NCBI RefSeq assembly: GCF_009827435.1
Contig: NZ_WTYM01000026.1
Span: 1 to 64,000, forward strand
Direction of reading: 5' to 3'
Origin: Croceibacterium salegens
Lineage (GTDB): Bacteria > Pseudomonadota > Alphaproteobacteria > Sphingomonadales > Sphingomonadaceae
DNA length: 64,000 nucleotides
Made by a program: the position numbers and the translations under genes. This document shows, piece after piece, positions 54,328 through 63,700 of this stretch; the stretch's first letter is position 1, and each line of letters begins with the position of its first letter. The notes below the pieces were generated by a model. That model worked only from the letters and a program-made list of their open reading frames with translations. It had not been told where the DNA came from and ran no database searches.

Positions 54328-54726
54328 TTGAAGACAATTGGATTAATTGCAGAGCTTGAGGGGAGACAACCCAGAAAGGATTTGCCTTTACTTAAGCAAG
54401 CTTCCTATAAACTGGACAAAGATGATGTTGATGCCGTAATTGCTTATCTCAACAGCGGGATCGATGTTATTGACATAATGGGCTCAAGCCAAGACCCCTT
54501 AGACAAAACAAAGTACATCCCTGGTGGGTACAGTATACAAAGTGATGGATACTGGATTTGGCGTGCTGATCTAACGTATTTCGTTTCGAAGTACAGAATA
54601 CAACTACCAGATTTATTTATTCATTCTGTCAAGCGTGGCCCACCACTTGGATTAAATGCCTCTAAAATTCGGGCAAAGGCGCAAGAAATCCTGACAGTTT
54701 ATGAGGCGAATTCTCGTGGAGACTGA
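54328..54726 (+). CDS. Probable immunity protein for the Tc tip
   Basis: Protein of 132 aa, MKTIGLIAELEGRQ start. Its SIQSDGYWIWRADLTYFVSKYRIQLPDLF segment matches the style of immunity proteins found after polymorphic-toxin genes. TTG 54328 sits five bases after AAGGAGG (54316-54322), the strongest ribosome-binding site in the region, and the gene begins 11 bases after the toxin stop. Composition is sharply different: bases 54421-54480 hold 24 G+C of 60, against 48 of 60 at 54901-54960 in TcA. Location and composition support a toxin/immunity pair swapped in as a unit. No named immunity family assigned. Confidence 0.7.
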   Translation: MKTIGLIAELEGRQPRKDLPLLKQASYKLDKDDVDAVIAYLNSGIDVIDIMGSSQDPLDKTKYIPGGYSIQSDGYWIWRADLTYFVSKYRIQLPDLFIHSVKRGPPLGLNASKIRAKAQEILTVYEANSRGD

Positions 54727-54728
54727 CG

Positions 54729-57700
54729 ATGGACAAGCAGCAACTTCTCGAACTTGAAGCCAAGTCTCATTTGACGCCGGCGGAGTTGCGCGAAGCCAAC
54801 GACCCGATCGCGGGAGAGATCACCGCACGCCTGGAAGAGAGCGTGGCAGCGGCCGAGGTGGCGAGCGTGCTGTCCGATTCCGAACCACTGCACCGGCTGA
54901 CTGATCGCGTGGCCGTGCCGCTGGGCGACGCGCCGCAGCGCCGCAGACTACGCGGCGCCGTGTTCGACGCAGTTCGCGCCGCCGTCGCGGCGGATCCCGA
55001 AATCGCAGCTGATCCCGAGGTTGAAACGCACTTGCGCAAGGCGGAGGAACGGGCGCGCGAGGCGGCGCAAGCACGGGGGATCGACCCAACCCTCGCCGAA
55101 GCCGCGCGACTCGACGAGCCGGTGGCATTCAATCCCGCGTTCTCCGCGCAGCTCGAAGCAGCGCGGATCTACCGGCTTGGCGATGCCGCCGGCCTAGCCG
55201 ACGAGACCGCCAAGGTGGTAATCGACAATTTGGGCTCGCTGTCAGAAGTCAGCGAGGAACGCTTGGCGGGACTGGTGCGTGACGGGACGCTGATGGCCAC
55301 CGATGCTGCCGCCGTTGGCGTGGCCGCCTCAGTCTATGCCATTCTCGACGAGCGGCCGGAGCTAGTCGCGGCTGCTGCGAACAGCCTGTCGAACCCGGCC
55401 GAACTGGTCAAGCACACCGCGGCAGACTGGGAGCGCCTGGTAACTGCCAGCGGCACGACGCCTCCGGGCGAATTGTCTGCCAAGGACTACGGTGCGCTGT
55501 TGCATGAAAAGATCGAGCGGCTGTTTCTCGCCGAGGCCCTGTCCCTGCGCGGCGCCGCAGTGGACGCCGGCAAGGCGATCGCGAGCAATCGGGCATTGGC
55601 CAACATCCGCAAGGACAATCCCGACGTTCCGGTGGCGGGCGCCGCCGAGCTCGAAGCGCTGGACACATCGCGGCTCACCCCCACCGAACGCAAGAAGGCA
55701 GAGGAGAAGCACGCCGAGATCCGCCAGTTCGTCAATCGCTTTGCTGGGATGGGTCTAGATGCGGTGCTCGACGATGCGAACCTTACCAAGGTGGCCCGCA
55801 AAAAAGAGGTCAACAGGCGCGTCGAGCTGGTCAACGCGTTTCTTGCCGGCAACAATGGGGTGCTCGCGCGCGACCTAACGCAAGGTAGCACAGATCTCAA
55901 GGAAGTGAGGTTCCCGGCAAGAGCCTCGGCGAGCGACAAGGCCATGGTCTTGGCGCACGTCCGCACCTACCAGCGCGCCCTAGCCGTCGCCGAGCGGCTC
56001 GATGATGCCGAGGCGCTGGTCAGCGCCGGATACCGCTCGGCCCAGGCGATAGCGTCAAGCGATGCCCAGACGGTCGCGGCAAAGGCGCGCATCGATATCG
56101 CCGATGCCGAAGCCTACGTCGCACGCGCCAAGGCCATCACTGTTAGGGTGACGGGTCACTTTGGAGCGATAATCGATGCGGTTTTCAGCGGCAAGAACCA
56201 GCTGCCGGTCGACAACACGACCCCGGCTATAACTGGGTTCCTGAAAGAGATCCCTGGCTTCGCGGACTTTTTCGGCAACCAGGATTTTTGCAACTGCGCT
56301 CACTGCCAGTCGATCCTGAGCCCAGCGGCCTATTTCGTGGACCTGATGTGCTTCATCGACGAGCACGTCACCCAGCCCTATTTCTCCACCCAGCCCGCAC
56401 ACGTCTTGAACCTGAAGACGCGACGGCCCGACTTGTGGACGATCGAGCTCACTTGCGACAACACGAACAAGCCGATCCCCTATCTCACGATCATCAACGA
56501 GATCCTCGAGAATGCAGTGGCAACTGATTCTGGATTCACCGGCGACCTTACCAACCGGGCCGCGGTGGCCGACCATGTCTACAAGACCAAGCTGCCCGAC
56601 GCGCTCGACAGCTTCGTGCAGCCGCTCAATCTGGCGTTCGAGGAAATCCGCACGTTCCTTCGTCACTTCGCGCTGACCCCCGCAAACCTCGGCGAAGCGG
56701 GGCTCGCGACGGGAAATAGTCTGACGCGCCTGATGCTTGGGGTTTCGCCCAAGGACTTCGCGCTCATTGCCACGGCTGACGACGCGTTGGCGTTCCTGAC
56801 CAAGGTCTATGGCGTCCCCCTGTCCGAAACCGCGGGCAAGATCGACCGGTTTGAAGTCAGCCGGCTGATGAAGCCGATGGGCATCACGCGCGCCGATCTC
56901 GACGAGCTGGTCGCGAGCCGGTTCGTCACCGAGGACGGCGCGGTTCCGATCGCGTTCAAGGGGGCGAAGCGCACTGCCGACAGCATTCAGAATGACGTCG
57001 AGTACATCGAGGGGCTCACCCGCGCGGCGCTCGACCGCCTGCACCGCTTCGCGCGGCTACGCAAGGTCACTGGGTGGAAGACAGGCGAGCTCGACATGGT
57101 CTTGGCCCATCTTGCCCAGCGCGGGATCGGCAATGGGCTCGACGCAGAGGCCCTTGGCGCGCTCGCCAGGTTGCAGCGCCTGCAAATCCGCCTCAAGCTA
57201 TCGATCGAGGAGCTGACCCCGCTGTGGTCCGCCATTCCGACGATGCCGATCCTGCGCAAGGCGCCACTGGCGGCGGGCGAGGGTTTCCCCAAGGCTAAGT
57301 CATCGCAGGCGAAATTCACGGTGTCGCTGTTCAACCGTCAGTTCAACCAAACCCGCCACGTCGAGACGGGCGGCAGTTTCCCGAAGGATACGGCCGCCTT
57401 CCTCCATCCCGCACTTGCGGATTCGCCGTCTCCCAATCCCGATCCTGAGTTAGCTCGACTGATGGCTGGGACGGGAACTACCGAAGGAGAACTGTTGGAG
57501 CTGGTCACCGGCCTCGCGCCGGCGCTCGGGATCGAGCCTCACTCGGCCACTGAAGCGGATCGCGCTTTTGCGTTGACTTCGCGCAACCTCACGCTGCTCT
57601 ATCGCCACGCGCGGCTGGCGAAGCTGCTGCGACTGCCGATCACAGAACTTTTCGCCCTCGCCGGACTCGTGCCCTCAATGACGAGCGGGGTTGTTAACGG

Positions 57701-60700
57701 CATCGACGACCTCGAAGACCTTTGCCGAGCCGCAGCGTGGCTCAAGGGTTCGCGCCGAAAGCTTTCCAGCTTGCTTTTGGCCGTACAGCCCGCGACGCCG
57801 CCGGCTCTCACCAGCACCGCGGCCGTGACCGCCACCACCGCGGCGCAGACCGTGACCTACCAGGCGACCGACGGGGCAGGCGCGGCGCAAAACGAGACTG
57901 TAACATTCGCCGCTCATGGCGACCTGACGGCGATTGTTGCCGACTGGAACGGTCAGGCACAATTCACCCGGGCCTATCAGTCAGACTTCGCGGGCCTGCC
58001 CGAAAGCACTGGCACCTTTCTGTCGATCGTCGGCCATGCCGAAAGTGGCGCCGAGATCCAGGTTACCGCCGATGCGGGCAAGATATTCGGTACGGCGCTT
58101 CCATCTAAGGCGACCGCGCGATCGACTGGTGCGACGCTTGCCGGGACACTCTTGCCCACCGAACAGGAAATCGCCGCAACCCTTGCCGCCCAAACCCGCG
58201 CGGCTTCGCTGTTGGTGTTCGCCGACAGTCTCTTTTCATTTCTGCCACCCTTCGCGGCCCGTATGCGGAGCCGGGCGGCGCTGACCAACGCGACCGGCGG
58301 AGAACAGGTGAAGCTCGCCGTGACCTCCAATGGGACGCAGCAGGCCACCGAAACGATCACGCTGGCGGCGAACGCGACGCTCGATGCCATAGTCTCCGAC
58401 TGGAACATCCAGTCGGCCAGCACCCTAGCCTATCGCGCCGACGTCAAGGGCCGTCCCGCCGTCGGAGGCACCCGGCTCGGCATAACCGCCCGCACGGGCA
58501 CTGGCAGTACCAGCATGATCACGGTAACGCTCGACAGCGCATCGATCTTCGCGGCGACTGTTCCAGTCGCCTTCAAGGGCGGCGAGATTTCCCTTGAGGC
58601 GTCGCGCGCAATCGTCGACGCCAACGTGGCCCGATTCGAGCCGGTCGATGGGGACGGGCGCTACCAGCTCAAGGCGAACTTCGATCCGGCGGTGGCACTA
58701 ACCGTTCCCACCGGTATCGACAGCGCGCTTGAGCCCGCATTACGCGGCCTCCTGCTCGCCTATCACTCACCGGTGATCCTCGCCTCGCTCTTGCCGGGCC
58801 TTCTTGGGATCGACGCCGCCGTGCTCGCGCCGCTGGTCGAAATGTTGGGTCTCGATCTCGCTGTGCCTCAGATCTTTGATGAGCTTCGCGATCCAGAAAT
58901 GGAGCATCCGATCCTGGCCGGAGCTATCGCACGCCTGCGGCGGCTGGACCGCGCGCTGGCCGATGCGTCGAAGCTAGGCGCTGAGAACCTGTCATTCCTC
59001 AAGGACAAGGCCGCTATGGTGTTAGGGGCCGCTAGCTTTGACAGGCTCGACCTTGCGTCCCTGCGCCGGATCGACCTGTTCAAGCAGTTGAGCGCGCCGG
59101 TTCCTGACCATCCAGAGCGCGCAGCCGACCTGCGGGCGCTGCTAAGCGCCTTTACCACCGCGAACGCGTTCGCCGCGGCAGATCCCGTGGTCCTAGCAAA
59201 GTTCCTCGACTGCGCGCCGGGTACTGCCCAGTCGCTTCAAGGCAGCTTGCCGTTGGCGCCTATCGCGCTTGATGCATTCGCCGAGCTCAAGACTGCGGCT
59301 GACATAGTCACGCTGATCGGCGCGCCCGGTGAGCTGTTCACTCTCGCCGCGTCAACAGACTACGACGACCTTTCGGCCGCCAGCGCCGCCATTCGGGCGG
59401 GACTGCGCTCAAAGTATCAGGACCAGACCGAGTGGGAGGAGAAAGTCGAGCCGTATGAGAATACCCTGCTTTCGCGCCGACGGGACGGACTAGTCGCCTA
59501 CCTCATCCATACCGGCACGCCTCAGTTCGACGAAATCAGCGACCTTTATTACTACTACCTGCTCGACGTGGAAGTCGAAGGCTGCATGCGCACATCACGT
59601 GTCGCCGCGGCGATCGACAGCGCCCAGCTCTACGTCAACCGCTGCCTGATGAACCTGGAGGAATCGCCACCCGGCGCGACTCCAAGTGTTCACATTTATC
59701 CCGCGGCCATTCCCGAGGATGAATGGAGCTGGCGCAAGAACTACCGGGTTTGGGAAGCCAGCCGAAAGATCTTTCTTTACCCCGAAAACTACATTGAGCC
59801 CGAGCTGCGCGACGACAAGACTCCGCTGTTCAAGGCGCTCGAGGAAGACTTGCTGTCGAAAGATATCACCGATGAATCGGTGCTCGAAGCCTTTGGCCGA
59901 TACTTGCGCGGGTTCGACGAGCTTGCCCACCTGACCATTGCCGGGGCCTACCACGAGAAGGACAAGGACCGCCGCAAAGACGTACTTCATCTAATCGGTG
60001 TGACTGCCGACGATCCCCCGACCTACTACTACCGCCGGGTGGAGGATGCGCACTACGGCGCGGTCGCTGCGGACCGGGCGACGCACTGGGGGGCGTGGGA
60101 AAAGCTCAACGTCCAAGTCCCGGTGCGCAAGGCTTCGCCGGTAGTCCACCGTGGCCAACTCTACCTGTTCTGGATCCGCTACGTCACCAAGCCGCAGAAC
60201 CGGGTCAAGGATGGCGAAAGCAAGTTCACCGGCTACCAGCACAAGGCATTCGTCGAATTCGCCAAGCGCAAAATAGACGGTACTTGGACCACCCCGCAGA
60301 AGCTGCGGCTGAATGAGAATCCGTTCACTCCCAACAGCTTCCCGCCGTCCTACCAGGACGACGGCGTGATCCTCGATCCGATTGTGCCCAAGGACAGCAC
60401 GATGGTCGACATGCCGTTCTTCGACTTCACATTCTATTCGAACTACGAGCCGCTCTACGATTACGTCACGCACGAAATCCCCAAGGAGGACTACCAGCCG
60501 CGCGGGTTCCAGTGGGACCAGCTCTATCCGGCGTCGAAGAACGACCTCACTTTGCGCGGCGTGAATTTCCAGATGTGGTCGCCCGTGGACCTCTACCGGC
60601 TCGAGATCGGCGAGCAGGTCGTCGCGACCGGCGATCCTGCCAACGGTGGAGTGCCGTGGCTCAATCCTGCCCTCCTGGTCATCCTGTGGGCGTTGAGCGG

Positions 60701-63700
60701 GGGCAAGTTTGACCTCACCGCTCACCTGCCAGGGCGGCTGGTGTGGTCGCGGCGGACGGGCGACACGCGCGAGCTGCACACGACGCCGTCGGGCATCCCA
60801 TGCTTCGACACGTATGCCTACGCCACGGTGATGCTCGATCGCGCTCGTATCGAACATTACGAGAAGCCGCTCGCGGCTCGTAACGCCGATAATAGCAGCG
60901 GGCCAGGGCCGTGGACGCGGCCGCAGTGGAACAAGACCATCACTGATTACCTGAAGCAGATGCAGAAAGTTGATCGGATCGGCGACATTCCCGCCGAGGC
61001 GACCATCGACGTCGTCAATGGCTCGGTCGGCGATGTCATCATCCAGACCAGCCGGGACGCGTTCTACCTCCAAGCCGATGTACGAGCAGACGGCAAGTAC
61101 CATCTGCGCCGCCTAAACACGAGCTTGAGCGAGCCGATCGCGGACACGCTGTTCCACGACGGGCTCGAAACCCTGCTTGCGACCAATACCCAACTGGGTC
61201 TGAAGGAGGCGGCGACGGGCCTCAACCTGATGGCCAGCAAGGTGTTTGACGCGTCGCAGACCGGATCGGTCGACTATAGTGGGGCGATGGGCGCGTACAT
61301 GCGCGAGGTGTTCTTTCACATCCCCTTCCTGATCGCCGACCATCTCTGCAGCCAGGGCCGATACGACGACGCCCAGAAGTGGTATCACTACATCTTCGAT
61401 CCTACCTCGGCCGAAGCGATCACCGTGCCGGCGACGCTCTCTGCCGAAGAGAAGCATCGCCGCGAGCTCGACCGTAACTGGCGCTACCGTGAGTTCCGCA
61501 GCTTGCCATTCAATTCCATGCGCGCCCAGCTAACCAACGCGGTTGCGATCGAGCAATACCGCCGGGATCCGTTCAATCCCCACGCGATCGCGCGCCTGAG
61601 GCTGTCGGCCTACCAGAAGGCGATTGTGCTCAAGTACGCCGACAACCTGCTCGATTGGGGCGACGACCTGTTCGTCAAGGCCTTTGCGCAGCTGAACCCC
61701 GAGTACCTGCGCGAAGCGACACTCAAGTACGTGATCGCCCAGGAAATCCTCGGTGGGCGTCCTGCCCAGCTCGGCGACTGCGGGGAAGGCCTCCCCCAAC
61801 CGCGCACCTTTGCCACTATCAAGCCGCATCTCGACGGGGATTCGGAGTTCCTGATGGAGCTGGAGTCGGTGATTGTGACTGGAGGAAGTCGGACGTTCGC
61901 CAACCTCGACAAACTGCGGCATATGCCGGTCTCGAACGCGCTGGCGCACGTCGCAACGACAGAAACTTACGCCGCGGGCCTGAGGAAAGTGCAAGCGGCG
62001 TCCGCCGCCACCGCAGGCACGCCGCCGCCCCCCCCGCCAGCGCATCGCGAGGCAACCCTGCGCCAGGCGATGACCGCGTCGGCAGGCGTGCGCAAGAAGG
62101 CGGTCAACGTGACCCGCGCCGACGTCGTGGTAAAGGAGGCGGTCGCGGAGCCAGAGACCAAGATCACGGTCGCCCACATAGGCGCCCATCGGCTGCTCAA
62201 CCCGGCCAAGATCAAGGTGCCCAACTGGGGCCGCTCGATCATTCGGCAAGTCACGCCGATCTTTTGCGTGCCCGGCAACGACCGCATCCAGACCTATTGG
62301 AACCGAGTGGAAGACCGACTCTACAAGTTGCGCCACTGTCAGGACATTGATGGCAATTTCCGGTTGCTACCCCTGTTCGCACCAGAGATCGATCCCGCCC
62401 TGTTGGTCGGCGGTGCAGCGGGCGGGCTGAGCCTGGAGGACATCCTCGGCGCAAGCGAAGGCAGCGTGCCACCTTTCCGGTTCCGATACATACTCGAGAA
62501 GGCGCGCGGATACGCAGCGACGGTGCAGGGCTTCGGCAGCGCGCTGCTGGCGGCGCTGGAGAAGCGTGACGGGGAAGAGCTGACTCGCCTGCGCAACCTC
62601 CACCAACGCAACATCCTCACGCTCATGAGCGAGATGAAGACGAACGAACTCAAGATCGCCGAGCAAGGAGTCGAAATCGTCCAGCGGCGTTTGACCGGAG
62701 CGGAGTACCGCCGAGATTACTACGAAGGGCTGGTCTCGAATGGCCTACTGGCGACTGAAGTCGCGCAGCAATCGGCACAGCTCGTCTCCGCGGGCATCCG
62801 CGGAGCGGCCATGGCAGTGGGCATCGCAGCTGCGATTACCAAGCTGATCCCCCAAGTCGGCTCGCCCTTCGCGATGAAGTACGGCGGGATGGAAGTGGGC
62901 GACAGTCTGGCCAATTGGCTGACTGTGGCGACCAATTCCGCCACGATCAGCGACAGCGTCGCCACAACTATGGGCATCATCGCCGGCAACGAGCGCCGTG
63001 AGGATGGCTGGCGACACCAGCTCAAGCTGGCCGAGATGGACATCAAGGTGATCGAGAAGGACCTTGCGGTGGCTGAACTGCGCCGCGCGATCGCCGCGCG
63101 GTCGGTGGAGCTCCACGAAAAGTCGCGCGACCAGCAAGACGAAATCATGGCCCTCTACGATGCCCGTTTCACCAACCTGGCGCTTTACACGCACCTAGCG
63201 CGCACTCTCCAGCAAATGCACCGCGAGGCGTATAGCGCGGCCCTTTCAATGGCCCGTCTGACGGAGCGAGCCTATCGCTTCGAGCGGCCCGACGATCCCG
63301 GTTTCTATGTCGGCGGCGAATGGGATTCCTCGCGCGCTGGACTACTAGCCGGTGAGCGGCTGAGTCTGGCTTTGGCCGCAATGGAGAGACGATTTGTCGA
63401 GACCACGACACGCCAGGCGGAGATAAACCAGACATTCTCGATGTCGCAGATTGCGCCGGCGGCGCTCATTTCACTGAAGCAGGCCGGATCGTGCGAGTTC
63501 GCACTTCCGGAATTCTACTTTGACTTGTTCTACCCCGGCCAGTATCGGCGCAAAATCAAGGCGGTGCGGCTGACCATCCCAAGCATTACAGGCCCCTACA
63601 CCAACATCGGCGCCAAGCTCTCGCTCACCCGCAGCTATCTGCGCAAGGAACCCGTCCCAGGCGCGTCGCAGCTTGTGGAGGTACCTGTCTCCGGCAATCC

